The notes: generated by a model not told the origin, from the letters alone. 64,000 nt of DNA from Variovorax paradoxus B4 (GCF_000463015.1 NC_022247.1:3596001-3660000); one strand, 5' to 3'; shown: positions 30,004 to 38,282, counted from the stretch's first letter. Program-made: numbers and translations.

Positions 30004-30564
30004 TCAGCGCTTGTCGTGGGTGTCGCGTTCGATCGCGTCGTCGCGCCCGAGCTGCGCCAGGTCTTCCGACTCCTGCACCATCACGAGTTCTTCTTCGCTC
30101 AGCTGGCCGGTGAGCGCGCGCACCAGGTCGCTCAGCAGGAACACCGCCGCCGAGGCTGCGAACACGATGCCCGAGGCGTAGAAGATCGCGGTCGATGCGC
30201 CGGTGACCGGCGCTTCCACGTCCCAGTTGATCTTTGCCTGCGCGAGGCTGCCGCTGAACAGCAGCCAGGTTGCATACAGCATGAGCAAGTGGCCCACGAC
30301 AAGGCAGATCTTCTTGCCCAGTACCGGCAGGCGCGCCACCAGGAAGTCGGTGCCCAGATGCCCGCGCTCCTTGACCGCGACCACGGCCCCCAGGAACGTG
30401 ACCCAGACAAAGAGCCACCGCGACACCTCCTCCGACACGGTGATGCCCGAGTTGAAGGCATAGCGAAGCACCACGTTGCCGAACACCAGCACGACCATGA
30501 TGGCAAGCCCCAACGCGATCAGCGCATCGAGCACCTTGCAGTAGCCGTCGAATATCTTTGTCAT
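30004..30564 (-). CDS. TRAP transporter small permease subunit (DctQ family)
   Basis: Small membrane subunit of 186 residues with four helices. TVSEEVSRWLFVWVTFLGAVVAVKERGHLG is the DctQ core, cut here by charged loops. The C-terminus has an acidic and basic cytoplasmic tail (about residues 150-186) longer than in the first DctQ of this window. A strong AAGGAGGAG site precedes the start. It lies 42 bases after the first AroE-like gene in the same unit. Confidence 0.9.
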   Translation of the reverse strand: MTKIFDGYCKVLDALIALGLAIMVVLVFGNVVLRYAFNSGITVSEEVSRWLFVWVTFLGAVVAVKERGHLGTDFLVARLPVLGKKICLVVGHLLMLYATWLLFSGSLAQAKINWDVEAPVTGASTAIFYASGIVFAASAAVFLLSDLVRALTGQLSEEELVMVQESEDLAQLGRDDAIERDTHDKR

Positions 30565-30606
30565 TTCGTCTCCTCCTTGATATGGGTTTTCGTTTCGCCG
30601 CCCGGG

Positions 30607-31530
30607 TCAAGCCACGCTCGGCGACCGGTAGCGCAGGGGTTGGCGGATCTCGGCGTGCATGGCCGGCGGATAGACGATCTCGCGCAGAAAGTCGGCGTCG
30701 TCGCGCACGCCCTGCGCCGCATCGGCATGGCCGAAGTACCCGAGGTAGTGCGGCATCTGCTGGATCAGCATCTCGAAGCCGGCCTGCGCGTTGAGCCCGC
30801 GTGCGCGCGCCGCGCGCACCAGCGGCGTGGGCTGGTTGCGCAGCAGGATGTCGAACAGCGCGGCATGGCGGTCCATGCGGGCGACGTCGACAGGCAGCGC
30901 GTCGTTCTCATCCAGTCCGAGCGGCGTGGCGTTGATCACCAGGTCATAGCCTTCGGGCGCATTGCTGTCGGCGACTGCCACGTCGGCATCGAAGAAGGCG
31001 TCGAGCTTGGCCGCGACGCCAGCCGCCTTGCCGGCCGAGGTGTCGTAGAAGGCAATGTGCTCGGCGCCATCGACCGTGCCGCCTTCGGCCAGCGCCACAC
31101 CGATAGCGGCGGCGCTCACGCCCGCGCCGAGGATCAGCACCCGCTTGCCGCGGAACGGAATATTGAAGTGGTCCAGCGCGCCCACGAGGCCTTCGCCGTC
31201 GAACAGGTCGCCCTCCAGCTCGTTGTTCTCGGTGCGGCGCACCACGTTGACCGAGCCCGCCACGCGGCCGAACAGGCCGCAGCCGTCGAGCAGATCGACC
31301 ACCAGCGGCTTGTGCGGCGGCGCGATCACCATGCCGCGCACGTTGCGGGCCAGGAAGGCCGACTTGAAGAACACCGCGAAGTCGCGCAGCGGCACCTGCA
31401 CAGGCAGCAGCACCGCGTCGATGCCGAAACGCTCGAAGACGGCGTTGAACAACCTCGGCAGGCGCACGTTGCGCACGGGGTCGCCGGGGATCAGGTACGC
31501 CAGGGTGCTGCCGGTGATGGAGGTGGTCAT
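30607..31530 (-). CDS. AroE-like shikimate/quinate dehydrogenase family protein (copy 1)
   Basis: Dehydrogenase of 307 residues and the first gene of the minus-strand island. The substrate domain has GDPVRNVRLPRLFN in place of SxS, IAPPHKPLV with the catalytic lysine, and GDLFDGEGL with the aspartate. The Rossmann loop is LILGAGVSAAAIG. It differs clearly from the copy at 26784 and from biosynthetic AroE, with a C-terminal extension of about 25 residues (YPPAMHAEIRQPLRYRSPSVA region). I chose the ATG at 31530 (MTTSITGSTLAY) because AGAGG precedes it. It probably acts on quinate, shikimate or a close analogue. Confidence 0.82.
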   Translation of the reverse strand: MTTSITGSTLAYLIPGDPVRNVRLPRLFNAVFERFGIDAVLLPVQVPLRDFAVFFKSAFLARNVRGMVIAPPHKPLVVDLLDGCGLFGRVAGSVNVVRRTENNELEGDLFDGEGLVGALDHFNIPFRGKRVLILGAGVSAAAIGVALAEGGTVDGAEHIAFYDTSAGKAAGVAAKLDAFFDADVAVADSNAPEGYDLVINATPLGLDENDALPVDVARMDRHAALFDILLRNQPTPLVRAARARGLNAQAGFEMLIQQMPHYLGYFGHADAAQGVRDDADFLREIVYPPAMHAEIRQPLRYRSPSVA

Positions 31531-31628
31531 GTTCTTGCCTCTTTTGTGCGGCAATCGCTCCGAGGCCATTGCCAAGGCGAACTTTATCCATCTCGCCGTG
31601 CAATTCATCCTCGGGCGAGACCCGATAT

Positions 31629-31664
31629 GCACGACAATCGTGCCAATGCGTTCGTTTATCGTAC
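31629..31664. promoter_or_regulatory. Tandem IclR/PcaR-like operators in the iclR / AroE divergent promoter
   Basis: GCACGACAATCGTGC (31629-31643, perfect 6-bp arms) and GTTCGTTTATCGTAC (31650-31664, arms GTTCG/CGTAC), 6 bases apart and 21 bp centre to centre. They lie in the 200-bp region between the divergent iclR (31731) and AroE-like (31530) starts, and share layout and a CG-N3-5-CG core with the pair before quiC1. Likely bound by the adjacent IclR regulator. Confidence 0.68.
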
Positions 31665-31730
31665 AAAAACAGGGTTTATCCTGATCGAGGCCAAGCGCGA
31701 TGCCGCCCGCCGCACGGCACACTTCGAGCC

Positions 31731-32525
31731 ATGAGCACCGATCTCACCGATCTTTCTCCCGCGCCGGCCGGCCTCGACAAGCGCGACTGGATCGCCGGAC
31801 TGGAACGCGGCGTGAGCATCATCGAAGCCTTCGACGACGCCCATCCGCGCCTCACCGCCAGCCAGGCCGGCGAGCGCACCGGCATGACGCGCACGGCCGC
31901 GCGGCGCTACCTGCTGACGCTGCAGCACATGGGCTACGTGGCGGGCGACGGCAAGCTGTTCTGGCTCACGCCGCGCGTGCTGCGTCTGGGGCAGTCGTAT
32001 CTCGACTCGGCACGGCTGCCGCGCATCGTCCAGCCCTTTTTGCAGCGCGTGGCCGCCGGCACGCACGAGATCGCATACCTGAGCGTGATGGACGGCGACG
32101 AGGTGGTCTACATCGCCCGCAACGGACCCAACCGAAGCATGAGCACCGGCTACGTGCTGGGCGCGCGCGTGCCGGCGCAGGTCACGGCCGCCGGCATGCT
32201 GATGCTCGCGCTGCGCGGCGAGGCCGAACTGGCCGAATGGCTGGCCACGCGGCAACTGCAGGTGTTCACCTCGTACACCATCGCGAGCATGGAGCGCATG
32301 AAGCTCGAACTGGCGCGCATCCGCGCACAGGGCTGGGCGCTGTCGGAGCAGCAGCTCGACCTCAATTCGCGCGGCATTGCCGTGCCGCTGCGCGACCGGC
32401 ACGGCACGCTGGTGGGCGCGCTCAACATCACCATGCCGATGGGCCACGAAAGCTCCGAAGACGCGGTGGCGCGCGTGCTGCCGGTGCTGCGCGAAACCGC
32501 GCAGGCCATGCGCAACCTGATCTGA
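31731..32525 (+). CDS. IclR-family transcriptional regulator (PcaR/PcaU/PobR type)
   Basis: Regulator of 264 residues. The winged helix-turn-helix is at about residues 25-90 (GLERGVSIIEAFDDAHPRLT, SQAGERTGMTRTAARRYLL) and the effector-binding domain at about 100-264 (EIAYLSVMDGDEVVYIAR, then LGARVPAQVTAAGMLML, ending MRNLI). It resembles the branch that controls beta-ketoadipate and quinate genes. It is divergent from the catabolic unit, and operator-like repeats lie between. It probably senses a pathway compound such as protocatechuate or beta-ketoadipate. The frame is open further upstream, but the start at 31731 fits the family. Confidence 0.9.
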   Translation: MSTDLTDLSPAPAGLDKRDWIAGLERGVSIIEAFDDAHPRLTASQAGERTGMTRTAARRYLLTLQHMGYVAGDGKLFWLTPRVLRLGQSYLDSARLPRIVQPFLQRVAAGTHEIAYLSVMDGDEVVYIARNGPNRSMSTGYVLGARVPAQVTAAGMLMLALRGEAELAEWLATRQLQVFTSYTIASMERMKLELARIRAQGWALSEQQLDLNSRGIAVPLRDRHGTLVGALNITMPMGHESSEDAVARVLPVLRETAQAMRNLI

Positions 32526-32598
32526 CTGACAGCTTTCCGACAGCCTCCGTCGGGCAGGATGCGGGCTTTCTTTCACACAAGCGATGGAGACAAGCACC

Positions 32599-33609
32599 AT
32601 GTCCGACAACCACTTCCTGAATGAACAGCAGGCCACACGCCGACAGTGGCTGCAGGGCGGCAGCGCGCTGGCCCTTGGCGGGCTGCTTCCGTCGATGGCA
32701 TCGGCGCAGTCGGCCTGGCCCAGCAAGTCGGTGCGCTTCGTCGTGCCCTTCGCGCCGGGCGGCAGCTCGGAGATCGTCGCGCGCTCCACCGCCGCCGAGC
32801 TCTCGCGCACGCTGGGCCAGAGCGTCTTCGTCGACAACAAGCCCGGCGCGGCCGGCAACATCGCGATGAGCGAGGTGGCGCGCAGCACCGACCAGCACAC
32901 GCTGATCCTCGGACACATCGGCACGCTGGCGGTCAACCCGTACATCTTCGCCAAGCTGCCCTACGACGCGAACAAGGATTTCAAGCCCGTGAGCCTGCTG
33001 GCCAAGGTGCCCAGCCTCTACGTGGTGCACCCCGACGTGCCGGCGAAGAACCTCAAGGAGTTCATCGCCTACGCCAAGTCGAACCCCGGCAAGCTGAGCT
33101 ACGGCTCCGCGGGCAACGGCAGCGCAGGCCACCTGGCCTTCGAATACCTGAAGATGACCGCCGGCGTGTTCATGCTGCACGTGCCCTACCGCGGCACTGG
33201 GCCGATGGTGACCGACCTGCTCTCGGGCCGGCTCGACGCCTCGGCCATCGGCGCGGCGGCCATCATTCCCTTCATCAAGGCCGGCAAGGTGCGCTGCATT
33301 GCCACCGGCTCGGCCAAGCGCCTGGCGCAGCTGCCCGACGTGGCCACGGTCGCCGAGCAAGGCTTCCCGGGCTTCGAGATGACGCAGTGGTACGGCATGC
33401 TCGCGCCGGCCAGCATCGAGCCCGCGCAGCTTGCCAAGCTCTCGGCCGAAACGATGAAGGCCGTGAAGTCGCCCGATTCGATGCAGCGGCTGACCGCCGA
33501 TGCGGCGGAAGCCGTCGGCGGCACGCCCGAGCAGTTCACGCAGTTCATCGCGGCCGAGCAGGCCCGCTGGCAGAAGGTGATCGCCCGGGCGAACATCAAG
33601 CCCGACTGA
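32599..33609 (+). CDS. Bug-family (TctC-like) solute receptor
   Basis: Periplasmic binding protein of 336 residues of the tripartite tricarboxylate receptor family. A Tat-like signal (TRRQWLQGGSALALGG, cleavage near ASA-Q) opens it, followed by WPSKSVRFVVPFAPGGSSEIVAR and VDNKPGAAGNIAMSEVAR, both diagnostic of Bug proteins. The start ATG at 32599 follows GGAGA. It stands just before a TctD/TctE-like two-component system and may supply the signal for it; no TctAB membrane subunits are encoded in the window. Ligand unknown. Confidence 0.92.
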   Translation: MSDNHFLNEQQATRRQWLQGGSALALGGLLPSMASAQSAWPSKSVRFVVPFAPGGSSEIVARSTAAELSRTLGQSVFVDNKPGAAGNIAMSEVARSTDQHTLILGHIGTLAVNPYIFAKLPYDANKDFKPVSLLAKVPSLYVVHPDVPAKNLKEFIAYAKSNPGKLSYGSAGNGSAGHLAFEYLKMTAGVFMLHVPYRGTGPMVTDLLSGRLDASAIGAAAIIPFIKAGKVRCIATGSAKRLAQLPDVATVAEQGFPGFEMTQWYGMLAPASIEPAQLAKLSAETMKAVKSPDSMQRLTADAAEAVGGTPEQFTQFIAAEQARWQKVIARANIKPD

Positions 33610-33634
33610 GCCTCGCAGGCCCTAGCATCGCGCC

Positions 33635-34300
33635 ATGCGCATCCTGCTGGCCGAAGACGAACACACCCTGGGCACCTGGCTCTGCAAGGCGCTGGAGCAT
33701 GCGGGCATCCAGGTCGAATGGGTGGACGATGGCCGGCTCGCGGACCGGGCGCTGCAGGCGCGCGACCACGATGCGCTGGTGCTCGACCTGGGCCTGCCGG
33801 GGATGGATGGCCACACGGTGCTGCAACGGCTGCGCGAACGCGACCAGCGGCTGCCGGCGCTGATCCTCACGGCGCGCGATTCGCTGAACGAGCGCGTGGC
33901 CTCGCTCAATGGGGGTGCCGACGACTTCCTTGCCAAGCCCTTCGCGCTGGCCGAGCTCGAAGCGCGGCTGCATGCACTGGTGCGGCGGGCGCGCGGCGTG
34001 GAGCATCCGCGCCTGGCCTGCGGCCCGCTGGTGTACGACGGCGCGCGCCGGCAGTTCGTGCTGAACGGCGAAGCGCTGGCACTGTCGCCGCGCGAGCTGG
34101 CCGTGCTGCGCGTGCTGGTGCAGCGCAGCGGCGAGCCGCTCTCGAAACAGCAGATCCTCGAACGGGTGTTTTCCGACGACGAAGAGGTGCACCCCGAGGC
34201 GGTCGAGGTCCTTGTCTACCGGCTGCGCAAGCGGCTCGACGGCAGCGGCGTTCGCATCGTGACGCTGCGCGGGCTCGGCTATGTGCTGGAGACCGAGTGA
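33635..34300 (+). CDS. OmpR-family response regulator (TctD-like)
   Basis: Response regulator of 221 residues: receiver domain (1-118) with the acidic pocket LAEDE, phospho-acceptor Asp51 in LVLDLGLPGMDG, and Lys in FLAKPFAL; then a winged-helix DNA-binding domain (125-220) ending GVRIVTLRGLGYVL. It lies 25 bases after the Bug gene and is immediately followed by its sensor kinase. In related bacteria TctDE controls citrate or tricarboxylate uptake; here it probably controls Bug-dependent uptake. Confidence 0.92.
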   Translation: MRILLAEDEHTLGTWLCKALEHAGIQVEWVDDGRLADRALQARDHDALVLDLGLPGMDGHTVLQRLRERDQRLPALILTARDSLNERVASLNGGADDFLAKPFALAELEARLHALVRRARGVEHPRLACGPLVYDGARRQFVLNGEALALSPRELAVLRVLVQRSGEPLSKQQILERVFSDDEEVHPEAVEVLVYRLRKRLDGSGVRIVTLRGLGYVLETE

Positions 34301-34307
34301 GCGGAGC

Positions 34308-35720
34308 GTGGCGCTGAACATTGCGGCTCGTCTGCGGCGCGCGAGCCTGTGGCAGCGGCTCGCGCTGCTGCTGTTCCCCGCCCTGCTCGCGGTGACTGGC
34401 ATCGAGCTGTGGATGACACGGCACGACGCGCTCGCCGCCGCCAACGCGGCCTATGACCGTTCGCTGCTGGGCGCACTCAAATCCATCGACGCCAACATCT
34501 CGACCGCCTCGGGCGGCCTCTCGGTCGAGCTGCCGTACTCCATGTTCGAGTTCTTCGAGCTCACGGCGAGCGGCCAGGTGTTCTTTCGCGTGGCGACTTC
34601 CGATGGGCTGGTCGAACTCGGCAGCGCCGACCTGCCCGCGCCGCCCGCCGAGCTGGCCATGGGCGTGCCGTCCTTCTACGACGCGACCTACTTCGGCGAG
34701 GCGGTGCGACTGGCGGCCTACCGGCGCGACCTCGACCGCGCACCGGCCGGCAGCACCGGCCGCAGCGTGCTGATCCAGGTCGGCGAGAGCACGCGCTCGC
34801 GGCAGGAATTCACAGCCCGCTTCGTGCGCAGCGCCGCACTGCGCGACGGGCTGGTGCTGGCGATGCTGCTCTGCGGCACCGCCCTTGCGCTCGCTGCAGC
34901 ACTGCGGCCGTTGTCGAGGCTGGCGCGCGAGGTGCAGGCCCGCACGCCCGACGACCTGACGCGCATCGCGGAGGCCGATCTGCCGGCCGAAGTGCGCCCG
35001 CTGGTGGCGGCGGTCAACCAGCAGATGTCGCGCACGCAGGACCTGGTGGTGCAGCAGCGCCAGTTTCTCGACGACGCCTCGCACCAGCTGCGCACCCACC
35101 TCACCACGCTGCAGATGCAGGCCGACTACGCGCGGCGCGAGCAGGACCCGGTGCAGGTGCAGGCGGCACTCGATGCGCTCGCGACCGAGATCGGCCGCGC
35201 GACGCGCAGCGCACAGCAACTGCTCGCGCTCGGCCGCAGCGACACGGTGGCGGTGGAGCCCGCTGAATTCGACCTCGCGGCGCTGCTGCGGGAAGTGGCC
35301 GTCGACCTGCTGCCGCTGGCGCGCGCCAAGCGCATCGACCTGGGCATCCATGCGCCCACGCTCGAGTTCTTCGCGGTTGCGGACCGGGGACTGCTGCGCG
35401 AGGCGCTGGGCAACCTCGTGACGAACGCCATCGCCTACACCCCGACCGAAGGAACGATCACCCTCTTCGCTGCCGGCGATGCGGCGGGCTGGAGCCTCAA
35501 CGTCGAAGACGATGGTCCCGGCCTGGGCGAGGAAGAACGCGCCGCGCTGGGCCAGCGCTTTCGCCGCGGCGCACGCGCGGCCAAGGGCGGTTTCGGCCTC
35601 GGGCTGGCCATTGCGCGTTCCATCGCACAGCGGCACCGGGGCGAGCTGCGGCTCGAATCCCGCGAGGCGGGCACGGGCCTGCATGCGATCATCTGGTGGC
35701 CTCGGCCGGCCGCCAGCTAG
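34308..35720 (+). CDS. Sensor histidine kinase (TctE-like)
   Basis: Membrane sensor of about 470 residues. Transmembrane helices lie near residues 15-35 (LALLLFPALLAVTGIELW) and 175-195, with a periplasmic sensor between them, then HAMP-like and kinase domains. The H-box is DASHQLRTHL, where the usual proline after RT is replaced by His. N-box NLVTNAIAYTP, G1 DDGPGLG and G2 GFGLGLAIARS are intact, so kinase activity is expected. The start is uncertain: GTG 34308 follows GGAG, and an ATG at 34281 would overlap the regulator gene by 20 bases. Confidence 0.9.
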   Translation: MALNIAARLRRASLWQRLALLLFPALLAVTGIELWMTRHDALAAANAAYDRSLLGALKSIDANISTASGGLSVELPYSMFEFFELTASGQVFFRVATSDGLVELGSADLPAPPAELAMGVPSFYDATYFGEAVRLAAYRRDLDRAPAGSTGRSVLIQVGESTRSRQEFTARFVRSAALRDGLVLAMLLCGTALALAAALRPLSRLAREVQARTPDDLTRIAEADLPAEVRPLVAAVNQQMSRTQDLVVQQRQFLDDASHQLRTHLTTLQMQADYARREQDPVQVQAALDALATEIGRATRSAQQLLALGRSDTVAVEPAEFDLAALLREVAVDLLPLARAKRIDLGIHAPTLEFFAVADRGLLREALGNLVTNAIAYTPTEGTITLFAAGDAAGWSLNVEDDGPGLGEEERAALGQRFRRGARAAKGGFGLGLAIARSIAQRHRGELRLESREAGTGLHAIIWWPRPAAS

Positions 35721-35737
35721 CCGGGCGTACACAGGCC

Positions 35738-36757
35738 ATGCCGATCTCCTCCGCCACCCGCCGCCATGCGCTGCGCACGCTGTCTGCATTGCTGCTGCCT
35801 GGAAGTCTTCGTGCCGCTGCGGCGTCGGCCAACGATCCGTCCGAGGCCGCGGCGGACTGCATCATTCCCGCCAAGGCGGGCGGCGGCTTCGACCTCAGCT
35901 GCGCCCTCGCGCGCGATGCGCTGCAGGCGGTGCGCCCGACGCGTCCGCCATTGGGCCAGCGCTACCTGCCGGGCGGCATCGGCGCGGTGGCCTTCGACCG
36001 CATCGCCACCGGGCGGCTCGGCGGACCGGGCACGCTGGTGGCGTTCTCGAGCGGCTCGCTGCTCAATCTTGCGCAAGGCCGCTTCGGGCCGCACCCGCCT
36101 TCAGCGGTGCGCTGGATCGCCACGCTCGGCACCGACTACGGCGTGATCGCCGTGCACCGCGACTCCCCCTACAAGCGCCTGCAGGACCTGATCGCCGCCC
36201 TGCGGCAAGAACCCTCGCGCATTGCCTTCGGCGCGGGCGGCACGGTCGGCAGCCAGGACTGGGTGAAGGCCGCGTTGCTGGTGCGCGCCGCGGGCCGCGA
36301 TCACAAGGCCATGCGCTTCGTGTCCTTCGAAGGCGGCGGCGATGCGCTGGGCGCACTGCAGGGCAAGCATGTCGACGTATTCCCCGGCGATGCGGCCGAA
36401 GCCTTGCAGGCCATCACGGGCGGCGCGGCGGTGCGGCTGCTGGCCGTGCTGTCGCAGACGCGGCTGGGCGGCGCGCTCACCGGCGTGCCCACTGCGCGCG
36501 AGCAAGGCGTGGACATCGTCTGGCCGACGGTTCGCGGCCTGTACCTCAGCGCAAACGTGCCTGAAGCTTCTGTGCGTGCATGGACCACGGCCTTCCAGGA
36601 AGCGAGCGCAGCGCCCGGCTACGCGGCATTGCGCGAGCAGCACGGGCTCTACCCCTTCGCGCTCACCGGCGCCGCGCTGGACGAGTACGTGGCGGCGCAG
36701 ATCAAGACCTATCGACGACTTGCCGACGAACTGGGCCTGCGACGCTGGCCTTCCTGA
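35738..36757 (+). CDS. Bug-family (TctC-like) solute receptor, divergent
   Basis: Protein of 339 residues with a signal peptide (MPISSATRRHALRTLSALLL). It keeps the Bug layout (IPAKAGGGFDLSCALARDAL, PGGIGAVAFDRI, VRWIATLGTDYGVIAV, FVSFEGGGDALGALQGKHVDVFPGD in pieces) but is more divergent than the other two receptors here, lacking the canonical VPFAPGG loop. It follows the sensor kinase by 17 bases and is probably in the same unit, making a Bug-regulator-kinase-Bug arrangement. Confidence 0.82.
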   Translation: MPISSATRRHALRTLSALLLPGSLRAAAASANDPSEAAADCIIPAKAGGGFDLSCALARDALQAVRPTRPPLGQRYLPGGIGAVAFDRIATGRLGGPGTLVAFSSGSLLNLAQGRFGPHPPSAVRWIATLGTDYGVIAVHRDSPYKRLQDLIAALRQEPSRIAFGAGGTVGSQDWVKAALLVRAAGRDHKAMRFVSFEGGGDALGALQGKHVDVFPGDAAEALQAITGGAAVRLLAVLSQTRLGGALTGVPTAREQGVDIVWPTVRGLYLSANVPEASVRAWTTAFQEASAAPGYAALREQHGLYPFALTGAALDEYVAAQIKTYRRLADELGLRRWPS

Positions 36758-36777
36758 ACGCTGGCAAGATCGCGCCC

Positions 36778-37182
36778 ATGACCGAAGACGCGATCACCCA
36801 ACACCTCATCGACCTGATGGCCGGCGGCCATTTACAGGTCGCCGACGACAACACTTTTTTCTTTCACGGCACGGACAACAAGTTCCCCTTCGCCACCATC
36901 GTGACGAAGGACAACGACTTCGACAGCGCCTCGAACCTGAATCGTCCCGGCGTCTTCCGCCTCAACGTGGGCGTCGGCAAGGAAACCTTCCGCGCGCTGT
37001 TCGGCGAACTGGACGAAGGGAACATCGACTTCACCGCGCTCGACAAGCTCATGCCGCATCCGGTGTACGCAAAGATGTACTGGGTCAGCGTGATCAACCC
37101 GAGCAACAAGACCTTCGAGACAGTGAAGCCTCTGCTCACGGAAGCCCGCAGCCTCGCGATCGCAAGGGACAAGAGCAAGTAG
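36778..37182 (+). CDS. DUF6194-like small protein
   Basis: Soluble protein of 134 residues starting MTEDAITQHLIDLM. Features FFFHGTDNKFPFATIVTKDNDFD, RLNVGVGKETFRALFG and HPVYAKMYWVSVINPSNKTFE resemble the DUF6194 family as I know it, whose role is unknown. It starts 20 bases after the Bug gene. The frame extends upstream into that gene, which I regard as spurious. Confidence 0.72.
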   Translation: MTEDAITQHLIDLMAGGHLQVADDNTFFFHGTDNKFPFATIVTKDNDFDSASNLNRPGVFRLNVGVGKETFRALFGELDEGNIDFTALDKLMPHPVYAKMYWVSVINPSNKTFETVKPLLTEARSLAIARDKSK

Positions 37183-37207
37183 CCCTGCGCCGTCGGCAGT
37201 TGAACCC

Positions 37208-38116
37208 TCAGGCCTCGCGAGCGCAGGCCAGCATCAGGTCGCGCAGCCATTCGTGCGCGGGCGAATGGTCGGTGCGCGGGTGCCAGAGCATGCGCACATC
37301 GAACAGTGGCAGCTCGAGCGGGATGTCGAACAACGAGACCGTCGCCATGCGCGTCATGCGGCGCGCCAGGCGTGCGGGCACGCTGGCCACCATGTCCGAA
37401 GTCTCCAGCACGAAGGGCAGCGCCAGAAAGCTGGGCTTGATCATCTGTACCCGCCGGCGCAGGCCATGGGGTTCGAGCGCCGCGTCGATCTGCACGTTGT
37501 AGATCTGCGCAGCATCGAGTTCGATGGTCACATGCGGCAGCGCGCAGAAACTCCCCACATCGAGCGTTTGGGAAAGCACCGGATGGCTGCTGGCGCACAG
37601 GCCCAGGAAGCGATCCGAAAAGAGCTTGCGCCCCTTCAGGTAGTCCGGCGCTCCGGGGAAATACGTCAACGCCAGGTCGAGTTCGCCGGCCGCCATCATC
37701 TCGCCGAAATGATGGGGGTTGGTCTGCAGCACATGCAGCTTCACGCCCGGTGCCTCCTGCCGGATGCGGCGCATCACGGCCGGCATCATCAGCAGGTCGA
37801 TGTAGTCGATGACGATCAGGCGGAAGGTCGTCGTCGCGGTGGCGGCATCGAAGCTCGGCGATTCGAGCACGCGCTCGAGCGCGCCGATGGCATCCTGAAC
37901 ACGTGGCCAGAGCACCAATGCCAGCTCAGTCGGCATCCACCCGCTGCCCGAGCGCATCAGCAATTCGTCGCCGAACAGATCGCGCAGCTTGGCAAGCGAC
38001 ACGCTCATCGACGACTGGCTCATTCCCAGCCGTTCCGCGGCGCGGGTGACGTGCTTTTCGCGCAGTAGCGCGTCGAAGGCGCGCAGCAGGTGCAGGTCGA
38101 GATCCTGAAGTTTCAT
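37208..38116 (-). CDS. LysR-family transcriptional regulator
   Basis: Regulator of 302 residues: N-terminal helix-turn-helix (HLLRAFDALLREKHVTRAAE, then RLGMSQSSMSVSLAKLRDLFGDEL) and a periplasmic-binding-like effector domain. It resembles the NodD/PcpR-like branch with LRAFDALLREKHVTRAA. It is transcribed divergently from the cupin gene at 38283 with 166 bases between, so it probably regulates the cupin-hydrolase-Bug cluster. I chose the ATG at 38116 (MKLQDLDLHL). Confidence 0.92.
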   Translation of the reverse strand: MKLQDLDLHLLRAFDALLREKHVTRAAERLGMSQSSMSVSLAKLRDLFGDELLMRSGSGWMPTELALVLWPRVQDAIGALERVLESPSFDAATATTTFRLIVIDYIDLLMMPAVMRRIRQEAPGVKLHVLQTNPHHFGEMMAAGELDLALTYFPGAPDYLKGRKLFSDRFLGLCASSHPVLSQTLDVGSFCALPHVTIELDAAQIYNVQIDAALEPHGLRRRVQMIKPSFLALPFVLETSDMVASVPARLARRMTRMATVSLFDIPLELPLFDVRMLWHPRTDHSPAHEWLRDLMLACAREA

Positions 38117-38282
38117 GAACGCATCTTGCCGCGCCGACGCGCGGATCGGCCAGCGCCTTGCGACGGGAAAACCCGCATGCGTCATCACGAAGCCGATGGC
38201 GCGCATCGGATCTTGCGATGGCATCGGCGGGCCTGGAAGCGAATACTCGACGGCCTCCTTCACTTCCACAGAGATATTCACG

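Noticed and set aside
27626..30610. A 994-codon minus-strand frame across three TRAP genes
   Set aside because: Out of frame with dctP, dctM and dctQ, which each have family motifs; low-complexity translation.
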